Notes under the pieces: model-generated
What the model saw: the letters and a program-made list of their open reading frames with translations, nothing else
Database searches by the model: none
Told to the model about the DNA's origin: nothing
Origin: Rachycentron canadum
Taxonomy: Eukaryota; Chordata; Actinopteri; Carangiformes; Rachycentridae
Assembly (NCBI GenBank): GCA_038496675.1
Contig: CM076653.1
Location: 23,898,817 to 23,962,816 of the forward strand
Length of the DNA: 64,000 nt
Reading direction: 5' to 3'
Shown: in pieces, positions 22,179 through 36,100 of the stretch
Numbering within the stretch: the first letter of the stretch is position 1
Layout of the letters: every line of letters starts with the position of its first letter
Translations under genes and position numbers: made by a program

Positions 22179-23153
22179 AAATGGAGGCTAATTAATTTTC
22201 TACTCTGAGTTTTAAAGCACCATCTATTTTTAGGAAGGGGGTGGCAAAACTCATACCGTTCATCTGTTTCTGTGAATTATGAGACAGGAAGACCGGAAAG
22301 TGTACAGACATTGATGTAGACAGAGAGATAAATATATTGGAGACAGACATTAGGAGGAGTGTCTAGAGGTGAGAGAACACGTGCGGTGCTGAGTGATAAA
22401 CTAAACCATCATCATTATTACCCTGGAGCTATTAACTCTAGCACATAAATTACTGGCTTTGTTTCCACCAGTCTACCTATAACTAATTTAAATCCACCTT
22501 TTTGAGAAAAAAAAATTTAAATCCTACATCTTTATAGTCTTGTGTGTTTGTTCAGAAATTTCACCTAGTCTTCTAAATATAAAAATAATATAGTGTAATA
22601 CAAATGATATCATAATTGTAAATTGAAATTCATTTTGAAAGCTCAGTGGAGACACTGCCAACAATAAGAACCTATTCCAGTAATAAATCGACCATATAAG
22701 ATCAGCAGTGTGGCAATGCTGTCTAATACTATCAACACATGCAGGTACTGCTACATTTAGCCTTGGTATGAAATTCCTAAATCTTTTAATCGATTTCTAA
22801 TCCCACTGAGATTACAAACCCCCTCATCACATAACCTCTCAGATTTAAGACTATTTGCAGGGAAGATTGATTGCGCAAATGCCTCTATCTCACTCTCGAT
22901 GAAACATTGCATTAGATAGGGAGCTATAAGCCATAAATTGTTGTGCACAAGTAGCTGGCAATATTAAATAATATGAGTCAGATGGGTGTTGAGAAAACCA
23001 CCTCTAGAGCCCTCACCGTTTCTCACGACTCCACCTTACAGCTTTGGATGTCACAGTATTTTTATAGTATACCTCATCCAGACCTGCGGTTGCACTTTAA
23101 TTTTAAAAATCCTTCCTGTTCTCAATGATTGACTTGAGCCTAAACTGCAATTC

Positions 23154-23233
<80 letters not shown>

Positions 23234-26200
23234 AACTACCTAGAAGTTTGGAAGTCTGCATGAGAACAACTAACAACTTGGCAATAAAAATCCCATTATT
23301 CTAATGTTTCTATGCTCTCTTTGCTTAAATGCATATGGCCAACAAATACAAACAAAACTAAAACATTTACAACAAAGTCTACAAAGTGTATAAATATTCA
23401 TCATGTTTTTATTGAAGCTGCAAACCTTACTTCACAGTGTCTGAAGACGAGCACCAAAATCATATATGAAATAGTATCTGCATAGTTTCTGTGTAAGTGA
23501 CTCTTAATATATATTTTTTGAATGTTCAAATTACAGTTTTATTAATCAAATGCTATATTTTGAAGTTTATCACCAGGTAAGAATGGGGTTTAGTGAGGAG
23601 AAAGAAAAATATTATTTTTTAAATTTTCTTTTTCACATGTAAAATCGATGTGCATGATTATGCATGTAGTCTCACTTTTAGGAAATTATTAACCACTGAT
23701 GTTTACTTAGCATTTTGTACTTAAGTTTACACACCAGACAAAACAGGCCGTCAGAGACACAGACAGATTTAGGTGCTTATTGCTTTGTCAGCTGTCAGAT
23801 AAGATGATTTAGTCTTTCTTCCTCATCAGGATGTGTGGGGTTGGCTACTACACCAAGTTACTTTAGCTAAATAATGTATCTTAAAATGACATCAAAATTC
23901 TCTGCTGAAAGTCAGATTGTTTAGAACTACATGTATCCAGTCCACAACTATTTTTTGTTCATCTGCTGTTGTTTAACTCACAGTATATCTTTGGGTTATT
24001 TGATTCACCCAATTAGTCATTTTGGTCATTTTAACGGTCCGTTACATGCAGCCCACATGTAGTTTGATGAGATAAACAGAAATTAGATGATGGAAAACCT
24101 TTTATGGCACTTCCATGTCACTGTGGATGAATTAGTCTCTTGGAGAATTCCCCTCGTTTCCTTGAACACATTGTGAAAGTGGTTTGGTTGCAGTTTAAAA
24201 GCTTCCCGGTCTTCTACATCAGTGTCTTGGCAGCACGGCCTGTTTGTCTCACCCTCTTTGGAGGGTGACTGACTGACTGATTTCAACATCAGTGTCTGAC
24301 ACCACACACAGATGCACAATGTTGTTTAGCTGTTTTTCTTATCTGTCTTATCTGCTTTTCTAACTGCACCACGACCTTAGCTAACCTTTGAGTTTACGTT
24401 GACACTCAAGAAAAAGTGGCATAAGATATAATTTATACATATTAATATTTATATTTTTAAGATATGACAGGGCACTAAACAGTATGCAAATTCTATAATT
24501 AAAACTACACAAGATTTTGTAGTAACATGCACCTGCTGTATGAATCTTAATGATAAAAAGTGACTGCAGCAGATGCATCCTGTGACTAGATACTAGATAC
24601 ATTTCTGATGTCTGATGTGAGCATTTACTTCATGTGCCAAAGTGTGAGATCAATTCATTTGTGAAAACAGGCATCACCAAATGTACGGTCTGTGAGCACT
24701 TCACAATATCGCAATTTCTCTCTATTGAGGTTCAGAACAATCGCTGCCATTTGGAGCTGCTGCTTTGCGGAATTGCCTGACATAGCACTAACAATATGTT
24801 AAACAATAACAAATTTTCAGGTTGTAAGAACAAAATTTTCCTTTTCTTTTTTTTTTTTTTTTTTTTTTTGTCCAAAATACAAAATTAAGAAATAACAAGT
24901 TACTACAAATACACGCTTGTATGTTCTGTGATTTCTCAGAATACAGAATATAACTTTTAGAAGAGACTACTAGTGGGCCTTGGGCTCAAACTGAGATCTT
25001 TATTTTTATGGTTTTTTCTTCACAGCATAAATCACTGACACAGAAAATTTAATTTGTGGTGGATGACTTATGGAATGACAACAGAGGGCTGGAGTGGCTT
25101 TTGAAGACTGAGGTTGGAGCCACTAGTGTTGCTTTAGGCACGGCTAATTCTGCATGTGTCTGAAAATGTGTGTGTGGTGGCGTTGTGAGTATGTGTGTGT
25201 GCCTTGTGCATGTACTTGATATTTTCACAGTTACAGCAGCTTTAATGATTTATGTATACACACATGTATGCAGCACAGATGTGTTCACCTCAGCGTTGTG
25301 TAATTACAGGAACAAATAAGCAAATAAGTTTCCCCTTGTATGACCAGCATCACTTTGCTGTGTGAAACTGAGCTACAGAATGTGTGCTAGCAGGGCAAAC
25401 AGCGTGTTACACATGATGTGTGGGCTGAGATCATGATGTGTGGATTGAAACTGTGATGTGCGGTTTAAAAGACTTGCTTGAAATATGGATCCTTTGCTGC
25501 ACTTTGCTCTCACATTCACCCTATAAATCTTACCAATGGGTGAATTGTTAAACTGTGACAAGAGGAAGGGTGGAGAGGCAGAAATTTGATGGTGTGTAGC
25601 TGAAAAGAATTGATTCCAATACATTTTTGAAAAACTTGACTTTAGCATTGATAAATGTACTTTTCTCTAAAGGTCTGGAAATTATTATTTTGTTTTGTTG
25701 CATCCACTGGTCGAACATATCCATATCCGATACTATATTTTGGTGAATCTGAATATTTATCAATGCCCTGGGAAATTAGCTTCGGTTGCAGCTGCTCAAG
25801 AGTGGAAATGTAACAGCAAAGATTACAGTACAAGAAAGCAGATTGTGTACAAATAAGAAACAGCCAGAAATTGATAGAAATATGTAAAGAAATTTGAAAA
25901 TTGCACTTAATGCAATATTGCATATACAATGAATCCTTTGAGAGGGTGGCTCTGAAAGAGTAATCTATGGATTGTGTTTATGATAGTCTTGATAATTGTA
26001 AACCCCAAATGTGAGAGCCAGCTCCCAACCAGCTCTCCATTTGTCCTCCAGTCCAGCTCAATCCTCCACACTATCAAACGCTCCCAGTGCAGCATGGAGC
26101 CGTCAGCATTAAATTCTACATTAAACTGCCATTGTTACAAGGTTCTATTGCCTCTAGGTTTTCATCCTACCTCTGGGTCCAAAAAAGTAAACTTAACTCA

Positions 26201-29200
26201 AAACGTAACTGGGAGTGAATTATGTTTTGGGTTAAGTTTAGTTCTTTCTATTCTGTCTGTTTGAATTCTGCCTTTTATTGAAGTTCTTTATTGATTGACA
26301 GTGGAGAACAGTTTTGACAAAAGGAAGATGACAGATAGCTTTGATAGAAGAAATGTCTTACATGAAGTGTGTTTTTAGTGTTTGTGTGTATGCATACATT
26401 TGTTCATGACCGTTATTTGAATGCTGTTTCAAAGGAAAGGCAGAATTGTAGTATTTGTCATGAACACTGGAGTTTGTGTGGAAATACATAAAGACAGGAT
26501 TGAAATCAAGAAAAAGCCTGTAAAGCCACACATGATGGCTTCTCCTGGTACAGACTCACTGTCAGTGTGAAAATTCATGAAAAAGGAGATTTAGGAATCA
26601 ACTCATAAAAATTAATTTTTCAAAAAAAGTGAATTTGTCTCAAACTCACCTGTCAAAGAAACCACTCATTTTGTTTTCTTTTGGTTTGGAAGATTTCCTC
26701 TCTGTTGTGTTTTAGGCTCAGTGACTTTGGTTCTGCTCTGTGTCTGCCTCAGTTCCTGACAACAGCATTGCATGCAAAATCTTTAACATCAGATCTCTTT
26801 CTCTCTTACTCCTTTTACTTTTGCCATTGTTCCAAGGAGTACTTTTTCCTTGGCTGAATGAATGTTTTATTTCTTTTTTCCTTATTCTTTCCTTTTTCCT
26901 TTTTCTTTCCCTTGCTCCCTCTCTGGTGAGGCAGGAAAATTTTTTCTTGATAATTAAGGGGGAAAAAATGGCTTAAATCAGCATTAAGTCGTCCCATGCG
27001 CCACTAAATAAATATGCATTATGCACACAAATACGCAGGAACATGCACATTCAGCTTTGCAAATATTCATGTATGTGTAGATGCAAAACAGGAATACATG
27101 CACTGAAACTCTACCTAACTTAAAGAGTAAGCAATTTCATTGCTTTGATTGAGAAGAGGCGAGTTACTTAAAGAACTTGTCAGAAGTTAAGAAAGCAAGG
27201 CCATCCATAGACATGATGTGATGCATCCACCAGCTCCTGCTGTTTTTTTCCCCTCCATCTCTTTCCATGTCTCCATTCCCACTGTATCTTTCCTATTACT
27301 GCTCTTCTGAAATTTCATGAAATGAGACTAATGACTGAAAATTCAAATACAAGCTTTATTCACGTGAAGTGAAAAAAAAAAAAAAGCTGTAGTCTCACGC
27401 TAACAGTATGATGGAAAGTTTAAGACTGTGTGTTCATAAATTTGTCTTCAGCCCCGGCAAGTAGCCAATGCCAAACTCATACTAAGACAAGTCGTTGTAC
27501 ATTGAGCAAATGTTTATTTTGTAGTTCAAGTGTTTCTCATTTAATCATGACCAAAACCTTCCCACAACTCAAGGAAAGTTGTTTTAATTTTGCTAACCTT
27601 TTCACATGACAATCAAGTGAAAATGGCTTCCACAGTTTTTCAACTGCCACAATAACATCTTGATCTCACCTCTGTGACCATAAATCTCTCTGCCTGACGC
27701 AATAGATCAAAACATTTGGTAATTTTTTTTCCTTATTTCTCTTTACATTCAATTTTCACACAGCACAAGAATCAAAATCATCTACTTGAGAAGAGTTAGT
27801 GTTATGACCCACCCGCTTTAGTTACTGTGTCACATGGCACATATGCAGCAGGCTATGCTGTGATAACACATTCACATATACCACTTAAATGTTTTCATCC
27901 TGTTTCTAAACAGTGGGTCCTTTTCAGACTCTGCAGTGACCGTCATTTTTGCCTGAAATGACATTTGTCTGGCAGATTTTACGAGCTGTAGGTATTTTGT
28001 TTTCATCCGACCTGTTTAAAACGACTTGTTTAGTCCAAAATATGGACTTGTTGGCTATATACATTGTGCTGTGCGAAAAAACTAGACAAAAGCTACACGT
28101 GCTGAGCAAAAAGATAGCACACACACCAGCTCATGATCCATGTAAAAGACAGGAAAGCTAATAATAATAGAAGTATAGAGCAAGTTAATCTTGGTGATAT
28201 ATTTTAAATTGCTCTGTCTCCTCTCTTCCAAATCTCACCCTATCAGAACTGAGCTCAGTCTTCTTTAATATCATATCATTTCACATTTAATTTGGGGTTT
28301 TTAATTTTGAAACTGCTAAAAAAATATGTTTAATACCTAAAAGCATCATTCAAGCCACATGCACACCGCTTCAGTACGTGGAGAAATCCAAAGCTTGACA
28401 GGCCTGACATGCCTATTTATTTTATTTGGTTGCTAAGCTATGACCAGGCAGTCAATGTGTAAGAAAAGCGGTTTTGCAAATGGTTTTGTCTCACAGATCC
28501 AAACAATTAGATATGGTCTAACTGTGATCACTGTAGTGACTTACTTGCCTTTCTGTTACAGACGGCACCACAATCTGTCTCTGCTGGTCATGGTGCCACC
28601 ATGAGCTCCCTTCTCCAGTGCTTCATCTGAGGGTGTTTGGCTGCAGTTCAAAGTCCTTGGCTCAGAGTCATAATGGTGAATTAACTTTTCTCCAGAGATT
28701 TGATGGACTTGGTAGGTCATCACAGACGACTTGGGTAATAATTGTGATGTGCTCAGCTCATCTGTGGTCTTTGCTGTCTTCTTTCCATTATCCTGCTGGC
28801 TCAGATTTCAGATTTCTCTTCCTGGACTAGCTTGTACTCTTCTTTGCCTTCAATGTTGTCAAAATGTTTGACCGCAACACTTTGAAGCCCAGCTCTTTCC
28901 AGAGCCCACAGCCCCCACCCACCAGCACCTAAAGCCACACCACCAGAAATAATTCAAGTTGCAGAAGTTCTCTTGTTCATACTGCCTGTACTACATAGAC
29001 GATGGGTTTGCTTCAGTATTGGTGCAGTTACTGTGACAAAACAGTTTGAGTTCATGTAACAAGCAGTGATTAAATTGTATAATTTAAGAAGTTTCTGTCT
29101 GTGCGGTGCATGTTTCCCACCACACCTAGAGGTAGCATCTCAGGCTACATTTCACTTAATCCCCTCTCTGTCTCTCTACATCTGTCTGTCCCTCTTATCC

Positions 29201-31660
29201 CTCTCCTCCCTCCACCCAAAAAGTGATGACAGCATGTCACTTACAGATGAAAGTTTGCGTATACTCTCTCTCCCCAGGGCCCATGGTGGAACATATGATA
29301 CGGCAAATAGCAGGAAGGGAGGGGTAAGGCAGGGACGACGAAAAGCGGATTGGGATGCATGATTGATTTAATGGAACACTGGAGCTGACATATAAATGTT
29401 CATTCATGCTGTCGGCTCTTGGTTTGGGATTATACTGCTGTCTATTAGGATCCTGGACCATTTTCATCCCTGGAATATTTTCTGTTCCTCCTAAAATGAT
29501 CATTAAAAGCAGCAAATTGATCTCCAGCCTGCCTTATTTTTTCTGGGCACTATTTTTGAGTAGAAATCAGGAGGAAGAATTGGAAGAATTAGAAACTGCT
29601 CTTGATATATGTCTTATTTCAATTATTGAGAATTTTTTTATTTGACTTGGTCAGAACCTAGTACATGGCTGGACGGCATTGTAGGCTATTGGTATAATGT
29701 CAGTGATTAAAATGCAGCCCATTAAGACTACATCTTAACTTCCAAGCCATTTCCAAGCTGTTGCTCAAAACTGCTAAAACCCTGATTTAATATAACATTG
29801 TCAGACAAAATCACCACCCACATAAGTTAAAGATGACAACCATGTGTTAAATTATCAGAGAAAGTTAGAAGCTTATTCATGTCAGATGCTGTGTGATCAG
29901 CTTAGAAAAGAAAGCTGTTCAGAGTTTGCCCTGGGGGTCAGCACTGATGACTATTCTAATGAAAACTTGGGTTTGTCTAAAACGTTTTGACAAAAAGATT
30001 TGTCGCTAGGTACTTATTTTTTTTGAAAAGAAATCACTAAAGAGGTTGACGAGTCAACTAATCTAGCAACAAAGGCGCTAAATTGCAACACTGCCTGTTC
30101 AACCCCAATAAACTTTAAAAGAGCAACGACCAGTGGGGAAACTCAACAATCAGCCAGCTGACTAATTGTGCAACTTGATCATTTAGTCAGTCAGTCAGTC
30201 AGTGACAGATTGTTTATAGGGCTGGTCCCACTGTTATGGTCCAATCAAAAACTCCAAGTCTGCAGAGGATAGAAACTGTCACAGACAGAATTTTGAAGAG
30301 GCCTCCTCAAATGGATGTGACTTATTTTACAACTTTATAATTTACAACGTTTGCTGTTTGATGAAGAAACATCTTGTATTTTCACCACAGCATGTGGTAA
30401 TGGGATTTTTTAAAATGTAAATCTTTGTCCCACGCTGCGCTGGGTGTTCTCACCACCTGACGAGAATCTGTCCAGCTAGAAAATTTGAGCCAGCACTGAT
30501 TTTTGGCCCTGGATCTTTGAAAATCTTCCACATTTTGACAACTGGCTTCTCTGTTTACTGAAAGTAACTCAGATCTGTTGAAATTTTGATGTTCATAATT
30601 ACATCAAAGTCAGGATTAGAAGTTTAGGTGGATACAATAACACAAGACTCTAATGACTTCTGAGTTCAAATGCATGTTCTAGTCCATTTATTGACCAATT
30701 TTTTCAACATGAAAATTGTAATACTCAGTTTATATAAAATTTTTGTTTTGATCCAGATTTTGTGTGCCAGTAGCACTTGTGTGTAAAACACATTTTACAT
30801 TTTTTGTCTTTCTTTTTCCTGTCTTCCATTTCCCAGTAGAATTATTTTTCATCTTAATTTGTTTAGACTGACTGGGACTCACTGACATCATCACCATAGC
30901 TCTCACAACATTCACACTCATAGCAGTTGCTCAGCCCATTTGCACTGACAAAAGGCCATTTAGCTCCTTTGGAAGTGAACAAATTAGAGCCACAGGAGCT
31001 ACAATAACTTTCTTCTTTTCCTCCATTTGTTTCTTTCTTTCTCTATAGGTTTACCATATCCTCACTTTTCTTCCTGTAGCACACGTGCACTTATTTTCAT
31101 TTCTCCTGCCGGTCAGTCTTTAACTCTTCTCTTGTCTGATGGGCTAAATCTGTCACTGTCCTGTTAGAGAAATAAACATAGTGCCAAAGTAAAAGCAGGA
31201 GGACAGAGAGCGACTGTGCTCTGGTCTCACTGGTTCTGATGAGAAGAGCAGACAGAGGGCTGGCAGCAGAACAGTGAGGCTGTCTGGGAGAAAGGGACCA
31301 TTAGGGAGAAAACATTACGTCGTCAAAGCAGACCAGAAAGGTCACTCAAGATGCACTCGGATGCTCCGGGACAAACAGAGCCTTGCCTTAAAAAGAAAAA
31401 AGAAGCTGTTGACAGAACCTCAGAGTTGAACTTTTAACTTGAAATCTGAATTTTCAAATTGGAAGTGAAAACTTATTAGCCTATCTTTCTAACATTAGCA
31501 CTGACTCCTGCTAGCCAGTATATTTCAAGTATCACTGAGTCACTGGTTGCTCTTAAGCATTCAGTGCAGAATGTAGGTGATCAAACTAGTACTAGCTGTC
31601 TCTCTTTCATAGGTCCAGTTCTGGTGATGGCAAATGGTCACTGTGTAGGTTTATGACCCA
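22179..31660. other. intergenic, no gene seen
   Basis: About 9.5 kb of AT-rich DNA with a (GT)n tract (23159-23231) and poly-T tracts (for example about 24847-24869). Open frames are short, lack homology I can recognise and are not flanked by convincing splice signals. Confidence 0.55.
23159..23231. repeat. (GT)n microsatellite
   Basis: About 36 uninterrupted GT units; typical of fish genomes and likely to vary in length. Confidence 0.97.
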
Positions 31661-31661
31661 A

Positions 31662-31985
31662 AGATCCATCCATTTCCTCCACTTAACTGAGGTCACATTG
31701 TGGTGGCAGCAGGTCAAGCAAAGTAGTCCAGTAGAAATCAACAATGTTTGCAGCTCCTGGGAAATTCTGAGATGTTCCCAGGCCAGATGAGATATGTAAT
31801 CTCTCCTGTGTGTTCTGGGTCCAATCAAAGGTGCCCAGGGGGCATCCTAACCAGATGGACCTTAAATGGCTCATTTCAGCTCTACTCCTGGCTCCTTCTG
31901 GACATCAGAGCTTGTTACACTATCTATAAGGCTGAGCCCAACCACCCTGTGGAGGAAATTATTTTCAACTACTTGAAGGTTCCGA
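31662..31985 (-). repeat. LINE 3'-end-like dispersed repeat, minus orientation
   Basis: It begins 'gatccatccatttcc', the complement of an ATGGATGG-type LINE tail. It continues with blocks ('gttcccaggccag', 'gggggcatcctaaccagatg', 'gagcccaaccaccctg') that I recognise from a very common teleost repeat. The copy is diverged. The clade is from memory and uncertain (L2/Rex-like). Confidence 0.55.
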
Positions 31986-32256
31986 GTTCAAACCCCAGGC
32001 TTTTCTGTGCAGAGTTAACACGTTCTCTAATCCCGAATGGGTTCACTCTAGGTACTCCAGCTTCCTCCCACAGTCCAAAGGCATGTACATTAGGTTAACT
32101 GGTGGCTCTAAATTGTCTGTAGGCGTGAGTGTGAATGGTTGTTTGTCTCTGTATGTCTCTATATGTTGACCCTGCAGTAGACTGGTGACCTGTCTAGGGT
32201 GTACCCCACCCTTGCCCAATGTCAGCTGGTATAGATAATGGATGGATGCATCCTCA
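31986..32256 (+). repeat. LINE/SINE 3'-end-like dispersed repeat, plus orientation
   Basis: Blocks 'cttcctcccacagtccaaa', 'ggtggctctaaattg', 'gtgaatggttgttt' and 'gacctgtctagggtgtac' followed by 'gataatggatggatg' form the familiar tail of a common fish retroposon (probably L2-type). A GTTCAAACCC sequence near its start resembles a pol III B box. It lies directly beside an oppositely oriented repeat. Confidence 0.6.
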
Positions 32257-33132
32257 GATCGACTGATAAATCAAAAGCTTTGCCTTGCTCAGTATAAGTG
32301 CACAGGAAGAGCTCAAATAAACTTAATAACACTCTTATTTCTTCTTTGATTCACCTTTTTTCTGTGATTTAGTTCACCTGTTTCATTACATCACACTAAT
32401 TAGATATAATTTATTCATATGTAAAGGGGATGGTTCACCGAACGCTTCCATGTGTTGGACTTCAGTAGTTTAATAATAATACTCTGACCACGGTACTGGA
32501 ACATATAATATCTACAATGCAACAACTCAACATGGTTTTGGTCATTAGTGGCAGGATCAAAGCCTGTCCTCAGACAGATTCATGGTCTTCATTGAGCAGA
32601 AGGAACATCCCCTCGGGGCAGAAGTCGCAGTGGTAATATTTAGCCCCAATACATCATATTTGACTTGGGTTTAAGGGTTTTACCCTGTTAATCTGGGTAG
32701 CCACAGTAGCTTGGAACCATGCTGATATTTAGTCATGGTCGCGTGTCTGGAGGCCAAGCAGATCACCACTTGTCAGTGGGTGGACCAGTGGTTGATGATG
32801 TTCTAGGTCAAAAACCATCCAGGGCATGGCAGGAGTAAGGACGCCTGGCAGGTGAAATAACAAACTGTGGTGAATCACAGTTTATATGAAATGTGGGCAT
32901 TGCGTTAGTGCACCATCCAGCAGAAAACATATAGTTTTGTGTGTCTGCTAATGTGTGTTTGTTGGATGGTGCAGGGATAAGAGAAAGAATCAGTATTCTG
33001 AGGGAGAGAATATTTTGCATCGATGAGAAAACGAGTGTGCAAATGTTAAGGTTGACCACACATACACAGTTACGGACACACAGTGACCCATTCATCAGGG
33101 TCTGTGGAGTCTGGAAACTCCCCTGTCACAGC

Positions 33133-33172
<40 letters not shown>

Positions 33173-36100
33173 GTATATGCTGAAACACTGAGAAACACAT
33201 AAACAGCTGGCCTGCTGAATCCATCTGTCACATTTCATATATTTAAAGAAATTTGCAACTTCAATAAATCTGTTTAGTTTTTCTTGTCTGACATGCAAAG
33301 CTTCATATAATATTATGGTTCTGTTTTCACGCCATTTAAATCACAGAGGCCTGGGATTACTTTGGCTAATTGTCATGTTGTATGTTTTTGTACTTTTGGC
33401 TGAATTTGAGTTACTCGTGGGTGGGGTAGGCTTCTGCACTTTGCAAAAACTATGTAAGGGAAAGTTTAGTTCTATTTAAAAATGCCTAATTCACAAACCA
33501 GCACTTGAAATAAAAAGGTGCAAACCTTCTGTTACTGAAGGATTTTAAAAAATATATATATTTTTTTTAATTAAAAAAAAATTAATCTTAAAGCATGCCT
33601 GCAGTTCAGTGCTCACAAGTGTTTTCATGAATCAGGAAATGTTCATTTGTATTCTTGCACAACTGTTTCATATAGCTGAAATCTGGAGTTTAATATGGCC
33701 ATAAAAAAATGCTGCTACAATTTCAGCATTGTGAAGTTGGAAGGAGGACAGTAGTGGCAGAGAGAACATCCAGCATATTTCTTTTTATCCCTTAATAAGA
33801 AATTGCTTATTTAGCTTACCATCTGTCAGTTCTACTAGACAAAACAACAAGAATAACATAAATAAAACACAACACATTGATGAAATAAACTTAAATGATA
33901 ATAAATATGAAGTGAAGAAATTGTTTTCCCCTATCAATAGTAGATTTGTTCTTTTATTTTACTTCCATCAAAAAAACCACACCAGTAAGAAGGAAATAGA
34001 GACAGCTCATTATTGTCATTATATAGTATCATCATCATCATCATCATCATATCATCATTATTGTCATCATGAGAAATCAAGCTCTCAAATATCCTTCTCT
34101 TCTTACTTTTCTTACATTCTCAAAGCAGTTTTCAGTCCTTGATTGAACCCAGAGCCACCATCATACTTGTGAGATACTTTTTCGTCATTACACACACCTT
34201 CGTATGTCTTTTCGTCTGTATGTCCTTACGTAAAGGCTGGTCCTAGTACAGCATTAACAGCTCCAATTTTCATCTTCCAGATGTCCAGTAAAATCAACGA
34301 TGATACTTTCCAGTTGACAAAATGATACTGGACCGTTAGTGTGATTAGAGATTTGTCCCCAGATGTCTAATCTGTCTCCTTGATGTGATGGGAGGAGAGT
34401 CATTGAGAGAAGAGAGGCGAGGAGGATTCAAAGTGAAGAGGAGGAAATTGGAACATTGTGTGACCACAGAAAGGCCATGGACGGTTTTAATATGCCCCAC
34501 TATAAAGAAGGGGAAAGCCAGAAAAACAAAAGGGGGTTTCGGCAGCAACTCTTTCGCAAGTGACCTGGCCAGCCGCTCAGGCAGGGTGCAGGGTGGGTGG
34601 GGTGTGTCACACACGGAGGCTGCAGGAATGTGATTTCCCGCTCACTTTCTGCTTTCCTCCTTTCCATTGACTTTCTCGGTCCAAGTCTCTGGATCTGTTT
34701 CTCCTGTTATCTAATCCTGAGAACCTCTTTTCTGGAATTTAAAGAATGACTGTTGTTGCATTTTTGAAATTATATTGGTAAGACTATTATTACCAGATAG
34801 TCCACTAAGCCTGTACATCATCAGAATACAACAGTATATTAAATCTCATATAATATCTTGAGGAAAGGTTCAGAGGGTTCAAAAATATGAGCAGCAAAAA
34901 GGTGGTAGTAATAATGTGGTGACTGTATAATTTACCCAATTTGTCACACAGCTAATTTGGTCCTCTTACTACTGTGACATTTTAAAATGAACAGACATGA
35001 CCATGACAAGCAACGACCACGACGGATCACAAAGCCACATCAACAGTCTTAACTTCCGAGAATACACACAGAGACTGGGGTAAATTAAGAAAAATATTTT
35101 AAGTCTTTTCTGTAGCTATTTCAATCCTATTACACAGCCTCCAAGAAGTAGAGTCAATTACTTAAACAGAAACTTGGAGAGAAATTACCCAGTGGCAGGA
35201 GTCAGGGACATCTATACCACATTTTTAGAAGGGTTTAGGATCTATTGCCGAGCAGATGCACGTAGAAAAAAAGGGTTAGGCATCTACATAAGTGTGCAGA
35301 AACACACATGGAGGTCATAACATTTGCAAAAAACCCATGTGGTGCTTGCATGGCATGAACATGGGAGCTTATATACACATGTGGACACAGAGGCACTGGC
35401 TTCACATGTTCCAGGATGTGTGTGTATCCTACATTTACCAGAAACTGTATTAACAATAAGAACTCTAACAAGATGATTATATGATTATTACTGTCTTGGC
35501 CAGAGAGAGAGAGAGAGAGAGTTTGAATTGAAGAGAGAGCACTGGTGGTCAGAAGGAAAATGACATGAAAGTAAACAGGGAGGAGTTTTGGACGACCTTG
35601 AAGGGCCTTTAAATTTTTCTTTAAATTTCAAGGATTTTCTGATCTTTAAAGACAGGCCTGACCATAAACGACACACACAGACACACGGCGTCACTAGTTT
35701 CTTGCAGAATTCACTGGTAATGTCCTTGCAACAAAACTGCAACACTTGCTCTCTGTGACCTTAGTTCAAATGCAGCTTACACTTTCACCACATAAAATAA
35801 ATGTCTCTATCAGTCTTTTATTTTTCTGTAGAGCTGTGTCCCAGTGCGTTAAAATTGTAGAAATGTTTGGACCGCAGGTGTGAAGAGATGTTTTTGATTA
35901 AACTTTTGTGAGGGGGCAACCTCACACACTCTCTCAATTCTTGCACTTCTTGACGTCATTCTAGCTTTTGCTCTGACAGTAATCTTAGAAACTCAGATCA
36001 AAGGCAGCTGTTTCATTGTTTAGATTTCGCTGAATCCTGCCGCAGCACACAAGGATTGATAGATGATTTAAAGCCACCATTGACCATTTGAGCCTACATC

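Noticed and set aside
21487..22191. Longest open frame in the window (234 codons)
   Set aside because: It runs through the N gap; most of its length is unknown bases and the ends are TA repeat.
30184..30205. Short tandem AGTC repeats here and near 56881 and 24265, considered as CRISPR-like or regulatory arrays
   Set aside because: Plain 4-base simple repeats without spacers; nothing like a CRISPR array, which is not expected in an animal genome.
31748..32098. 116-codon plus-strand open frame
   Set aside because: Lies wholly in the back-to-back dispersed repeats and does not resemble a protein.
34345..34633. Complementary open frames of 82-89 codons in a slightly GC-richer patch
   Set aside because: No recognisable domain, no splice partners and open on both strands; insufficient to call an exon.
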